Assembly: GCA_039519185.1 (NCBI GenBank)
Contig: CM076854.1
Location: 18,449,192-18,513,191, forward strand
Direction: 5' to 3'
From: Astragalus membranaceus
Taxonomy: Eukaryota > Streptophyta > Magnoliopsida > Fabales > Fabaceae
DNA: 64,000 nt
The notes beneath the pieces were generated by a model. It was given only the letters and a program-made list of their open reading frames with translations, was not told the DNA's origin and did no database searches. The position numbers were made by a program, and so were the translations under genes. This document shows, piece after piece, positions 44,750 through 56,379 of the stretch; the stretch's first letter is position 1; every line of letters begins with the position of its first letter.

Positions 44750-46330
44750 ATAAATTTAGCTAAACTGAAAACTTACCCTAACACCCTTCCTTATAAATAT
44801 GTTATTTTGTTCATCACTTTCAGAATAGTAGCAACAGACGACGTTGTTTCCCCCAAAATCGAAAGATCAAGTTTTCCTTTCTCTGTCATCGTTCTATTGA
44901 ATTTGTAAGATTTTCAGTCGATCTACCTATCTATCACTTAGTGATATGTAAGATATCTTTTCACATATGCATGTATGGTTTAATCGGTTATAATGATATG
45001 TTAGGGTTCGGTACATCAACCCTAATTTCATTCTACTCATATAATTGCTTTGTATATAGTTAATCACACACGATTCATCATGTTCTTTCATTTATAGAAT
45101 CTATATTTAACTGATTTTTTACACCTAATTAGTTATATTTTTTTTGTCTCCGCTAGATCCACGAGTCAGGAAAAAGTATCTGGTATTTCAACTATTGGAA
45201 CAAGCTTGATCAAAAGGAAATCGTTATTGATATCTTATATTTCATCGCCTTCTTTGTTGTGCTTTGCTCTTCTATTCATTTTGATGGTGTGCAACACAAA
45301 TATACAACGAACGACTGTGATTTCATTGATTAAATATGGGTAAGAAACTTTACATAAAAGAATGAAATTATAAAGGAATTGATGCATATATTTCATTTTT
45401 ATGTTTACCAAGATAGTTGATTTTGAATTAATGGATTGTATTTTTTGGTAGTAATTGATTGTTTTTACTTCTTATTTTCGACTACTATTTGAATTTGCAG
45501 GCTTTATTAGGAATTGTAAACACCAACACCACACCTTGGGGTGTCATTTGATGAGGTATGATTTTTTGTCTTTACTTTCCCCTCTTGATCTATCTTCTGT
45601 GTGAAATTGAAACACCTTAATTTCTTGATTATTAGCTTATAATTGGGTTTATTTTTACTATGCTGGTGTACATAACTTCCTATATGTGATTACGTTCTCC
45701 AGCTCATGAGTTGTCTATTTTTTTTTGTTGTCAATAGAAAGTTTATTTATACTATAATAGTTATGGATACATAGTTTTTTCCGACCCCTCCACGAATAAA
45801 TTTTACCATATATTTTCATATATTCTTTCAACTTTTGTAAATCTTGTCTAAATAATGACATATTAACCTCTATCACATATTTTACTTTATTTGCTTCATT
45901 ATTTAGTCCCCAAATTTTGTTTATTCTCTAGTTACATCTCTTTTATACCCTTTTGCTTATCAAAAATGCTTTTCCACCAAGTTAATTGCAATTAGCAATC
46001 ATTCTTTTGTTGGATGTGAACTCTAGAGACTTTCAAAAACTCATAAATTGTTCCTAATAATTTCATGCAAAAGCTTCTATTTTTTAAGTGATACCATTTT
46101 AAAAATTGAATATGCCAATTTTGGTATACTTGCATCCTCTTCCTCATTCATGGAAAATTGGAAAATAAAAGAAACAAATGGCAAATCAAGTTGGGACTAA
46201 ATCACTCACAAATATGAATCCAAAACATTGTTCCTCTTCCAAGGTAGTTATCTGACAGTTTCAATAAAGGATGGATGGAGAGACTTACTTTTCTCTACTG
46301 TTCTAAACTTATTTTAAACTCTTCTTTGCA
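44750..46330 (+). pseudogene. 5' region of a Mei2-like gene fragment
   Basis: Non-repeated DNA after unit 3. It contains a leader-like stretch (44815-44920), an exon-like piece near 45158-45300 and another near 45501-45555 ending in GATGAG-GTATGA. The 44750-46060 part is a diverged relative of 59898-60920, with shared phrases such as GATATGTTAGGGTT and ACAAGCTTGAT. I assign it to the Mei2-like gene only by its position ahead of the recognisable exons. Confidence 0.4.
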
Positions 46331-46888
46331 GAGAGGAATGTAGGACTATGGAAGCCTAAACACACCAACGACCAACTCCCACAAGGTGAGAAACCAATCA
46401 ACCTATTATTAATACATGTATCTTCTATTGCATCTTTATGCTAGTGCATTGTCATTAGATATTAATATTAGTTTATATGTTTCCTACCTGGCCTAATGAA
46501 GATACAAGTATTTTATTTGTTGAGGTTTTCTTTTTTTACTTCAGCTTAATTGATATATGTATCCGTGTTCTTGGTGCAGTGTGGTTATATATCGGGGAAG
46601 GATGTTTAGGCTATTGTTTTCTTTCCTATGGAAAAGCCATATAAATCTCTTGAAGAGACTGAGGCTGACACTATAGAAAATCTTCTTCCAGATGAAGATG
46701 AACTAGTGTTTGGTCTTTTTGAGGATTTATGATACAATTCTCTTGCCATAAAAAATGGTGAGTTGGAAGATTTTGATTTGTTTATCAGTGGTGGAGGCAT
46801 GGAGCTGAAGTGAAATGAAACTTTAACTTCAGTAAAAAGAAAAACTGGTGGAGATGGAGATTATGGTTTATTTGGAGGTTCTAAAGGA
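46331..46888 (+). pseudogene. Mei2-like (AML) RNA-binding protein, N-terminal exon fragment
   Basis: Exon 46331-46385 (CAG acceptor, GTGAGA donor) reads ERNVGLWKPKHTNDQLPQ, and the next exon from 46580 reads FFPMEKPYKSLEETEADT, then IENLLPDEDELVFGLFEDL, then ELEDFDLFISGGGMEL. Both match the conserved N-terminal part of plant Mei2-like proteins that precedes the RNA-recognition motifs. There is a TAG before the conserved stretch, a TGA after EDL, another after GGGMELK, and all RRMs are missing. At about 46888 the gene sequence gives way to LTR/TRIM-like sequence. It is a dead fragment; the minus-strand frame over it is a shadow. Confidence 0.68.
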
Positions 46889-47400
46889 AAACTTGTTGGA
46901 GTTGATTGGAATTGAGCATCTTGAAAAAGTAAATATGTCGATGGTTTTTGGTAAGGAGAAATTCTTGAAGTGGTTTAGCTTCAAGTGAAATATACTCTCT
47001 ATGGTGGAGAATAATATATATATAGTTCTTTTGAACTATGATTGTCAGTGAAGACAATGAAGATGGAAGATGTCTCCTGCATCAATTACAATCGAGGTGG
47101 AGATTGTTGGAGTTGATTGAAATTGAGACTCTTGAATAAGTCCCACATTGCTTAGTTTTGTTAAGGAAGAGAGAGGCCAATGCTATATATAGAGGCTCAA
47201 GTTCTCCTTTACCAAATGCATTAATCGGAAACACCTTCCGTTGTATTTGAATTGCAATCATTTGGATGCTTTTTCTAATTCAATTGTTATGTCAATAAAA
47301 TATACCGCTTGGAGTTGGTTCATAACTAGAAAGGGGGAAATAGCATAGCGTCATTAATGATATGGTCTGTTTACTCGGAATTGTGAATAAAAAAGGATAT
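46889..47400 (+). mobile_element. LTR or TRIM-like element fragment
   Basis: TTGTTGGAGTTGATTG occurs at 46887 and at 47103. The second copy is preceded by a purine-rich GAGGTGGAGA resembling a polypurine tract and followed by AAGTCCCACATTGC and a CTATATATAG TATA box near 47190, a layout usual for short plant LTRs. The first copy would be a truncated 5' LTR and the roughly 170 bp between them the internal part. No coding is present. The 3' boundary is not clear; 47400-47615 has nothing recognisable. Confidence 0.5.
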
Positions 47401-47615
47401 TGTGCAGATGTGGTTTGTTATTCTACTATATTACGGGATCTGGATGATAAAAGATAGCAGTATCATAAGTGGAACGTGGTTATATGGGAACAACTGATAT
47501 TTGATATTTTATAGTGCTGGTGTGGAAATGATTTACCACAAACTTCTTTTTCTTCTCTTTCTTTTTAGTACTAGAATATTACCTTCACCTTGTTGTGGAT
47601 TTTGAATGAAGTTTA

Positions 47616-50557
47616 TTATAAAAACAAATATAACAAAGTGAAAGAATACATGCACAGTTAACTCATGAGAAAACAATAGTATGATAAGTAATAAATGCAC
47701 AACATAAAGCTTTACTTGGACACCTCTCTTTACAAACGAGTTTTGTAGGTATTAGTTATGCCCTAAGCCCAAAGTTTAAGATGGTATTAAAGTATATTCT
47801 AGATCTGTTGTTAGGCCACGCCTTTGGCCCAATGGGTTTGGCGTGATGGGGTGTGTTAAAGAATTCACCTCACTATCTTCAAGCTCTTATGCAGTTGAGG
47901 TTAAACCATGCAAACTTGCTGAAGGAGGCAATTGATAATTTTCATGTCTAATTCATAAATCAAGAAAGAGGACTGGTTTTCATGTTTTCTGTATTTTTTT
48001 CATTATATGGATTTTATGAAAGGACATCCAAGCACAGTTGTTGCTTGTTTCTTTCATTAAGCCCTTTTCACTTTTACCAACAGATCTTGATGATTTTAAT
48101 ACTTTTTTATCATTATATGTTAGCATCTTATAATTTAATATTCCATTTAACATGGAATGTCTCTCTTATTATAGGATGTATGGGCATTTCAATTTATCTA
48201 AGACCACATTTGAGATAGCAGGTTCAAATCGCTGGTATCTAATCTATCTAATATATCTAATCTAATCTATCTATCTAATATATCTAATATATAACCTAAT
48301 ATCTATCTAATCTATCTAATCTATCTAATATCTAATCTAATCTAATATCTAATATATCTAATATATCTAATATCTAATATATCTAATCTAATCTAATATA
48401 TCTAATCTAATATCTAATCTAATCTATCTAATCTAATCTAATCTAATTCTAATATATATTTATACCAACACTCCACATATGATTTTACCTATTTAGACAT
48501 TTGAGACCCGTGACACCTAAATTTATTAGGGACAATTTTGTCTATTACTCACTTTAATTTCCCTCTCTTACTACTCCTTTTTACTCTTCCCACACTTTCA
48601 AAGTTTCAATTTATTAAAATTCAATTTCCTCTCCACTTTCACTTTGTTCGTATCCCTCTTTCTCACAATTTTTGCTCTCACCTCACGAATCACTCCCATT
48701 TCTTACTCATCTCATTCTGACCATCCTCTTCCTTCCTTTTCTCTTTTTCAATTTCAATTTTTTTTAATCTGCAGACCATCTCTTCTTCCTCTCTTCTTCT
48801 TCTTCCTCTATCTTCTTCATTTTCGAAACTCAGAGCTTCTTATTTCGAAACTCATCTTCTTCCTCTCTTCTTCTTCTTCATTTTCGAAACCCAGCCCTTC
48901 ACGAACATCTCACCCTCTCCCTCACCATTTTTTCTCTCTCACTTCACGAACTTCTTCCATTTCCTTCTCTTCTCCTTCAACCGAAGCTCAAAAAGAAAGG
49001 AAAAACTGGGCATTGGTAAAAGACGGGCAAAGAAAAACGGGAAAACAAGAAGAAAGGAAAAACTGGAAGGGAAGAAGACGGTGAGATCAAAAGCTGTTAC
49101 GAGGCTTGCATTCTGGAAGGAGAAAAATATGTCTAGCAATTGTTTGTTTTTATTCCCCACTCACACTACAAAAAACGGAACAGATTGCGGGGGTTTTTAA
49201 GTCGCTTAGCGGGGGTTTTAAACCCCCGCAACGTAATCTGCGGGGGTTTTAAAAAACGCCGGAGTTTCAAGTGCCGCAATCGTTTTGTGGGGGTTTTTAG
49301 AAAACGCTGGTATCATGTCTTTTAGCGGGGGTTTTACTGCGGGGGTTTTTAACCCCCACAATTAGTGGAGGTTTTTTTGAGGGGGTTATAAACCTCCTGA
49401 GATCTTGAGTGATTTTACAAGAGTTTTTTTCTTGCTTGATATTTTTTTTTATCTCATTACCACATTTTTACTACCGGCAACTATCCATACATCTTCGGGA
49501 ATACTTATTAAGCTTAATCAAAAAGACCAAAAAATTCATTAAGAATATAACTGTGATAACATACATGTAATGTCAAATTTTTAAAAATTATAATAAAAAT
49601 AAACATTTGTAGCTCAAATATCTAATGTCATACAACTCCATTTATAGTAGCTTAAAAAAAATCTAATGCTAAAAGATCCTAAAAAATATATCAAATTTGG
49701 CTAGCACTAGATGATCCTCTTGCAGATTCTTCATGTTCGTTGTCGTGAAGAACTTCCAATATTTGTGTTTTGTCACAACCTCAACTCAAAAGGCACAATG
49801 GGAAGATGCTTTTCCTCATAAACAGAACAATTGTTCAGTTGGTTATTAGATCAAGATTCACTTGCCTCATCACATTTATTTCGCATAATCCTTTAATGTT
49901 TCAACCAATCAACAAAGCTTTGATGGCACAATCCTTCAATGTTTCAACAAATCTGCTAACAAATGACAGCAGGAGATAAGAAAATAATGGGTATAAATCA
50001 TACAATAATATCAACATTAATATATACCAACTCAAAATCTCAAACAAAAGGATAAAGAAGAGAGGGAGTAATCAATTAAAGTAATATTTCATTGAAAAAA
50101 ATAAAAGTTGATCAATCACATTTGTAGAGACTATTATATATTAAAGTTGCTCATTAGCAGTGTGAATGCCAACACCAAATCTTTAACACAATACTATGTC
50201 TTTACAACCGCAGAGTTAAAATTCAAATAAAATGTTGGATGCAATTTTTTTTATCAAAACCAGCTTGACAGATTAGGGAAAGCAATATGTTCAAATAAAA
50301 TAGGCTCCAAGTGTTGATCAAAATAGCCAGCAATGTTGATCAAAATAGAAGCTATATAGCTAATCAAGATGGCCAGCAATGTTGATCAAAATAGAAGCTA
50401 TATAGCTAATCCAATAAGAAATAGCCAACAGGAACAATCAATTGTTTCAAGCTGAATTTTGTACATCTGCATCAAAAGGAATAGACAAGCTGACTAAAAT
50501 AGTCCATTTGGTTATTTGAAGCAGAATGTTGATCATCAGTTATAAGATCTCAGATTT
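47616..50557. repeat. Duplicated segment, copy B
   Basis: Matches copy A (15641-18775) with a 175-bp deletion at 47714, smaller deletions near 48107 and 48199, an extra CT-rich insertion near 48790-48815, and a reshuffled (TCTAA)n array (48236-48455). It continues at the right into the rest of CACTA C, so the original segment carried the transposon already. Confidence 0.93.
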
Positions 50558-50596
50558 GCAAAATACAACAAATATATGATTTTAGCTTCCAAGACA

Positions 50597-50839
50597 TCAC
50601 CTAAGCATCACTTCCAAGATTGGTCGGCAGCCTGATGTCTCGCGAGGTTGGTTGGCAGCCTGATGTCTCGCGAGAAGCAGCAGAAGCAACATAAGGTTTG
50701 GTTGTCGCTTGTGGGATAGGTCTCCACCCAGCAACATTTCTAATAAGAAACAAAAAGAAAATTCAGTCAAGAAAACACCTTTTACAGTCAATGCATTACA
50801 ACGATAATTAAAGCAGAAATCCTTCTCCAAACAAAACAA
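50597..50839 (-). other. Open frame with a short tandem duplication, unrecognised
   Basis: The 80-codon minus-strand frame has no family signature. It includes two copies of GGCAGCCTGATGTCTCGCGAG about 29 bases apart (50625-50672, plus strand), so part of it is a tandem duplication. It may be a captured exon; a neighbouring frame reads GWRPIPQATTKPYVASAASRE, also unrecognised. Confidence 0.25.
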
Positions 50840-51589
50840 GAAAATTCAATAAAATTCATCTACATCTATTTTGCCTACACCTATCCCATAGAAATACTCC
50901 ACTGCTACATTATTTCTTGGTCACTTTTCATATCAGCTTGAAATCACCATCTGCAGTAGCCTAGCGCCATTCTACCACCAAATTTCCTTCACAGCAAAAG
51001 TGCTCATATAAATCTATTACCTTGTTATATTTTCCAGAAAAAAGCAGCTCTGCTCCAATTGCCTTTGCCACCCCATTTTCAAGAAAAAAACAGCTCTACA
51101 CCTATCCCATAGAATTAGTGATGAATACTACATCTTTAGAAACAAGTGCAAGAGAACTGGATTACCTGCAAAGAGGTGAATACAAAATTCAGAAGCGGGT
51201 GAGCTGACAATGTTCCCAGAGAAATCTCAGAGAAGCAACCTGCTCTAACCTGAACACAAGGAGGCCACACAAGAATAAAAAAAAATAACCTGAACACAAG
51301 AAGCAACCTGCTCTCATTCACATATTCAATAACTTATTTCTATTAAACTAATGATGGTCAGCATCTAATTGCCATAAAACAACAAGAAGGAATGCAGTAT
51401 AAGGGTAGGAACTATATTAATGGCTGAGATCCACTGATGCAATGTAACACACAGCAACAAAATCCCTGAACTTCAAACATGCTGATAAGACTTACAAGCC
51501 AGGCTTATTTGTTTAGCGGTATTGGTTATTTCTAGATTTAGACTTACAAGCCACAACAAAAATTATGTATGAAGAGTAGTAAAACTCAC

Positions 51590-51787
51590 GATATCCCCAC
51601 GAGAAATTCCTAATTGGGCGAGAGCTGAAGCAAGTTTGAGACACCGCTGATGGGTTTCACCCCAGTTGTACTTCAAAGAACCATACACAAGAGAGGTTCT
51701 ATCTTTGCAAACCTTTGCTGCTCTCTCTAAGAAGTTGATAGGAGACAAAGGAATGAAATTTGCAGAGGAATGAACTAGACCCTCCAT
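51590..51787 (-). pseudogene. Acyl-activating enzyme (AMP-dependent acyl-CoA synthetase) exon 1 fragment
   Basis: The minus-strand frame starts with ATG at 51787 and reads MEGLVHSSANFIPLSPINF, ERAAKVCKDRTSLVYG and ETHQRCLKLASALAQLG, ending GISRGDI just before a GTGAGT splice donor. This is the N-terminal exon of plant acyl-activating enzymes of the AAE1/AAE11 type, which adenylate short or medium carboxylic acids and load them onto CoA. The remaining catalytic part (AMP-binding signature, C-terminal lid) is not found within the element. The exon is open over all 66 codons, so capture may be recent or the exon is used in a chimeric transcript. Confidence 0.75.
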
Positions 51788-52588
51788 TCAGAAATAATAA
51801 CATTCTTAGCTACCCTGCTGCAATTCAGTGATGAATCCAAACATGAGAAACACACAATGCTGCATTCTTTCCAGTATTGCATTTTCTTCTAAATTACCAT
51901 GTTTGAGATTGTCAAAATTACAGCAAAAACCAAAGAAGTCATGATAAACATGTTAGTAGCAACCAAATGATTCATGAAGGATTTAAAAAACAAAAGACAC
52001 GTTTTCATACAGAGACAGGCACAAATACAACTGGAAGAGTGCATGATTTCTTCATTAGGATTTAGTATCCAGGAAATACTCCAGCAGGATGGTCAATCTG
52101 AATATTAGAATTTAGTTTTAAAATTGGAGACTATCAGCAAGATTAATCTCCTGCACCTAAAATGAAGAGGTCAGTGAATGCCCAAATGCCTGAAAAATCA
52201 TACAAAGCGCTTCAGTATAATAAGAAAATCTGATATTTTTCCTGTCACTTATCTTACGTCTAATATTTAATACTCCAGGCCATAATTGGTCCTAGAATTC
52301 ACAATTAAGGTTGTCGGAGAAGGCATTGTAACTAGTAAGGCAATACCGTCGACGAGCACCCTCACGACCCATTATCTAGAGGTGGGGAGCATGTGTTGGA
52401 TCGGCTCTTCTCCACCATATCTTCACTTGTTGATGTATCCATCTAAAAGCCCAAAAGGTAACACTATCAATTGTTATAATGAAATCAATCGATGAAAAAA
52501 ATACATAATTCAAACAAAATACAAAAATCCCTAAATCTTTATGGAACCAAAAAATCCCTAAATCCCTAAAAAACCTAAACACAAAATA

Positions 52589-53075
52589 TTAGAACAAGGT
52601 GGAGAAAGAGTTCAAAATAAACCTATTCGCAATAGTTGGATAATGAAAGGAGAAAATAGCGAGGAGGCGTGCTGGAGAGATCCGGTGGAGGGAGAGGGAT
52701 AACGGAAAACAAAACAAGGGTTGACAAGGAAGAGAGGAGGCGTGCTGAAGAAAAACGGTGATCTGAAGGTGGGAGGGGGAAAGGGTTTCCGAAATCTGAA
52801 GGTGAGAGATGAAAAATCGAAAGCGAGAGAGAGAAGGAAGGTTTGCGAAAGTGAGAAGATGAAACCTGAATGTGATAAGATGGAAACGTGATGAAACCTG
52901 TGAGAAGATGAAATCTGCGTGGTTCAATTGGGAGAGAGGGAAATGTGAGTGAAAGCGTGATGATATCTTAAGGATTCAATTGTTTTTTGGTGAAAACTGA
53001 AGCGGCAATGAAAGTGAGAAGAGGGAAACGTGAAAGTGAAAAGAGGGAAGTTTTTTTTTTGTTTTTTTACAATTA
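52589..53075 (-). other. CT/GA-rich leader region near the right end of CACTA C
   Basis: The minus strand is pyrimidine-rich and gives a low-complexity 112-codon frame (Ser/Phe/Leu/His). Its position just inside the subterminal repeats, on the same strand as the captured acyl-activating enzyme exon, suggests it is the transcript leader of the element. CACTA D has a comparable arrangement. No domain is recognised. Confidence 0.4.
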
Positions 53076-53297
53076 GTGAGGGTTTTTTCTTGACAATCAG
53101 CGGGGGTTTTAAAACTCCGTAAATTGAAAGAAAATTTTTAACTAGATGGGCGAAAAGTTCATTTTTAATGTTAAACTGAGGGGGTTTTTAAAACCTCCGC
53201 AAAAAAACCCCCGCTATTTGATATGTTTTTTGTAGTGTCAAAACTAGAAGAGTATAACAAGCAAAAATTACTGTCATTATTTGTAGACAATTTAAAT

Positions 53298-53651
53298 TAG
53301 GGATGTCAAAACGGGCTTGGCCCGCCGGCCCGGCCCGTTGGCCCACCAAAATAAGGCGGGCAGGGCTAAGGTATTGATGCCCGCCGGCTCGCGTTGCCCG
53401 GCCCGCTAGCCCGCGGGCTAAATACTGTGGCGGGCCAAACCACCCGTTTAGGTTTTTTTTTTTTTTTTAAAATTCAGTGTAAATTGACAGGCCAGCCCGC
53501 CAGCCCCCTAGCCCGCCAGCCCGCCAGCCCGCCACTTCGCGGGCAGGGCATGAATTTTCGTCCCGTGTTCGGTTAACGGGCCGGGCCGCCCGTTTTTTCG
53601 CGGGCATGTCGCTTAACGGGCCGGGCCGGGCCGCCCGTTTTGACACCCCTA
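53298..53651. mobile_element. hAT-type MITE, 354 bp, with 8-bp TSD
   Basis: Left end TAGGGATGTCAAAACGGGC, right end read inward TAGGGGTGTCAAAACGGGC. ATTTAAAT lies on both sides (53290-53297, 53652-53659). An 8-bp duplication with such ends is typical of hAT elements. The interior is extremely GC-rich (GCCCGCCGGCCCG, GGGCCGGGCCG) with a run of T in the middle (53453-53468), can fold into long hairpins, and codes for nothing. Open frames inside it are compositional. Confidence 0.95.
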
Positions 53652-53659
53652 ATTTAAAT

Positions 53660-54480
53660 GTTTGGAAACAGGTTATAATTATTATCTTTTTCATGTGTTT
53701 AAATCTTCTAAATGAAATAAATTGATATGATGGCTTATGAAAAAAATGTCATAGAATTTGCATACCCGTGCCTTTTCTTTTCATGTTACTCCAAGAATTG
53801 TCCTTTTATAATGAGTATATGCATTGTGTATTTTGCAGTCACGTACGTGCCTTTTCTTTTCATGTTACTCCACTGATATTAACCTAAAATATATTTCAAT
53901 AACATTGGAAAGTAGAATGAAGCAGCCCCTTTAAAAAGATTGAAGTAGCCCACTTGAGGAATTCAATTTTTTTTGTAAGTACTATTAGAATTTGGTGAAA
54001 TTAGTTTCTTATTGACTAGCAAACCTGGATAACTTAGGGCACTTTTCTTATTGTCTATTTTAAGTTTCATTTATTTTACAATGTCTTTATTGTCTGTGTT
54101 TCTTTCCTTTTCTGCAATATATGATGATCAAAACAGAGTGTAATGGGGATTGTGTTGTTTGGTCATAATTTTGCATGACTTGGTAAGTTTTGTCCTTCTC
54201 AAGTTGTATGCTGTTCTTTTTTTTCTTCAGTGTTGCAGCAAAAGGAAAAAAACAGTTCTCTTTCTTGAAGTGTCAAGTAGTAACAATACACATATTGCAA
54301 TGGAATAAGATCTTCAGGTTTACTCTAAGTCTAAGCCTTAGTAAGGACTCTGTATAATACACATATTGCAATGGAATTAGCTCATGCAAGTTTTAAATTT
54401 GATACTTCCCTTAGCTCTGATGACAATGTCAACAAATAAAAAGTCTGTATGAGGTCCAAATGAGAGAAGCGTACCTGCTC
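53660..54480. other. AT-rich DNA with a 22-bp direct repeat
   Basis: No gene found. AATACACATATTGCAATGGAAT occurs at 54285-54306 and 54356-54377, exactly 71 bases apart, a small tandem duplication. Elsewhere CGTGCCTTTTCTTTTCATG recurs at about 53768 and 53848. The region from about 54420 may hold the 3' LTR of the minus-strand gypsy element. Confidence 0.5.
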
Positions 54481-56023
54481 CAACTGTGGAGCTCGTATTT
54501 ATAGGTGCTAGGTGGGGCGCCTTGACTACCCCAGCGCATGGGTGAAGTGGCGCGCTGCGCGCCCTTGGATTTTTACGTGCAACATGAATTGACTACGCGA
54601 TGTAGGCACATGTCAAGCTTTTTAGCATCCTTGGTCATGGTGGGCTAATAATACCCTTCACGGAGTGCCTTTTTGGCTAGCGCTCGACTTCCAAGATTTT
54701 GTCTGCAGATGCCTTCATGGATCTCAGTCAACATGTAGTCGGCCTCTTCCCTTTCAACACATTTTAAGAAAGGCATTTAGAAACCTTGGCGGAACAGTTT
54801 ACCTTCAATAACGGAGTACGAGGAAGCACGCCTTCTTTTCAGCATCGCGCTCTTGGGGTCGGCCGGTTCTTCATCGATCTCAATGTATTTAAGGATAGAT
54901 GTTATCTAACATTGCTCACACTCGTGGTCGGCTGTGCAGACCATAGCTGTGGGACTGAGTTCTAGCAACACACTTGGTCAAGACAATGTTTCTTGGATAG
55001 CCAAGTAAATGTACGAGATTTACTCTTCCACTGTCCGAGTGAAGATCATAAGTTTTGACAGCATGACTTTCAATTAAGTGAAAGCTTGCTTTTATTATGG
55101 GGTCATTCGAACTCGTCCCCCTTCTTGAGGAGTTTAAAGATACGCAAAGGCTTATTTACCGCCTTCTCAACAAATCACGAGAGGGCAGAAATCATTCTAG
55201 TCAGCTTCTAAATCTCTTTCTTGGTAGTCGGAGGTCGCATTTCCGTCACGGCCCTGCATTTGTTCGGGCTGACTTCAATCCATCCCTCGGTAAGGTAGAA
55301 GCCGAGAAACTTTCCTATCCTAACACCGAAAGTACATTTCTCCGGGGTCAATTTGAGGTTGTTCTTCCAAGCTTCAGCAAAGACTTCAATGAATTTGGCC
55401 AGATGGTCTTGGTCGGTTTTACTCTTGACGATCATGTCGTCCATGTGACATCCATAGATGACGAGAGCGGGGAGTGGTTGTCTGTGCCCGAAAGTTGGCA
55501 CGGACAAAGAGCGGTTCATGATAGATTATAGGGAAGGGGGCATGAATGAACTCAATACGCACCAGAATGAGAGGGATCATGATGTTGTCTAGGTATCAGA
55601 CTGTCCAATTGAAGGAAGGCTTAAAAGAATTGATTTAGACTACCTATACCAACAAATACATTATCTTTTCGGGAGCCCTGAATATAAGAACTCAATTGTT
55701 AAGCGTGCTTGACTTGGAGTAGTAGTGGGATGAGTGACCTTTTGAGAAGTTTCCCAGAAAGCGTGTGAGTGAGAACAAAGCATGCTGAAAAGACTAATGT
55801 TGGTTTGTGGGACAATCAATAATCCTAATAGCAATCTAGGTTGTTACAGTACACTACTCCACCGAATTGATCTTGGTAAACTTCCTTCAATATGCGGTTG
55901 TAGGTCGCTCCGATTTTCTAAAGGCCAAACGGCATTACCTGATAACAGTTATTCCCCTTATCGGTCATAAAGGCCATCTTCTCTTGGTCAGGAGGGTACA
56001 TTGGAATTTGATTGTATCCCGAG
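54480..56023 (-). pseudogene. Minus-strand gypsy RT/RNase H remnant, 3' part
   Basis: Minus strand from right to left: SGYNQIPMYPPDQEKMAFMT and YQVMPFGL (56020-55920) are RT motifs of the Tat lineage. A non-homologous stretch (about 55520-55850) follows. Then comes 55519-55208 with HMDDMIVKSKTDQDHLAK (active site normally Y-x-DD), NNLKLTPEKCTFGV, FLGFYLTEGWIEV and EMRPPTTKKEI, then an RNase H lead-in (KLLKKGDEFE, about 55120). Several stops break it. 54480-55090 is GC-richer and may be decayed RNase H/integrase but shows no clear motif. The element is split by CACTA D. Confidence 0.85.
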
Positions 56024-56379
56024 TATCACTACTAGAAAAACAGTTTTTAGCGTCGGCCAAAAGCCCACGCTAATAGGCCAAAAACGGACGCTAACTGTGA
56101 ATTAGCGTCGGGTTAGCGTCGGCCACGTGTCGACGCTAAAATGTTTGAAGGTAATTGTAGCGTCCCGTTAATTTAGCCGACGCTAACTTTAGCGTGGGCC
56201 TGGCCGACGCTAAAGCCGACGCTACTGCTAGGGCCGACGCTACTTAGTCAATAAAAAAAAGTCAACGAATTATCTAGCGTCGGCCTGGCCGACGCTAAAG
56301 TCAACAAAAAAAATGTCAACTCCAACATTTAGCGTCGGCTTGGCCCACGCTAATTTAAGTTTTTTTTAAAAAAAAAAAA

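Larger units (their letters stand above)
49164..53237. mobile_element. CACTA element C, 4074 bp, with TSD TCA
   Basis: Left end CACTACAAAAAACGG; right end read inward CACTACAAAAAACATATC. TCA lies before (49161-49163) and after (53238-53240). Subterminal words GCGGGGGTTTT and AACCCCCGC cluster at both ends (49190-49400 and 53080-53215). No transposase is present. It carries exon 1 of an acyl-activating enzyme on the minus strand and a CT-rich leader-like region near its right end, so it is a gene-capturing, non-autonomous CACTA. A truncated copy is at 17382-18775. Confidence 0.95.

Noticed and set aside
53394..53694. Open frames of 60-75 codons with Pro/Ala/Arg-rich products
   Set aside because: They lie inside the GC-rich hAT MITE and reflect its composition.
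55097..55531. 144-codon plus-strand frame
   Set aside because: It is the antisense shadow of gypsy RT, whose motifs (MDDMIVKS, PEKCTFGV, FLGFYL) are on the minus strand.
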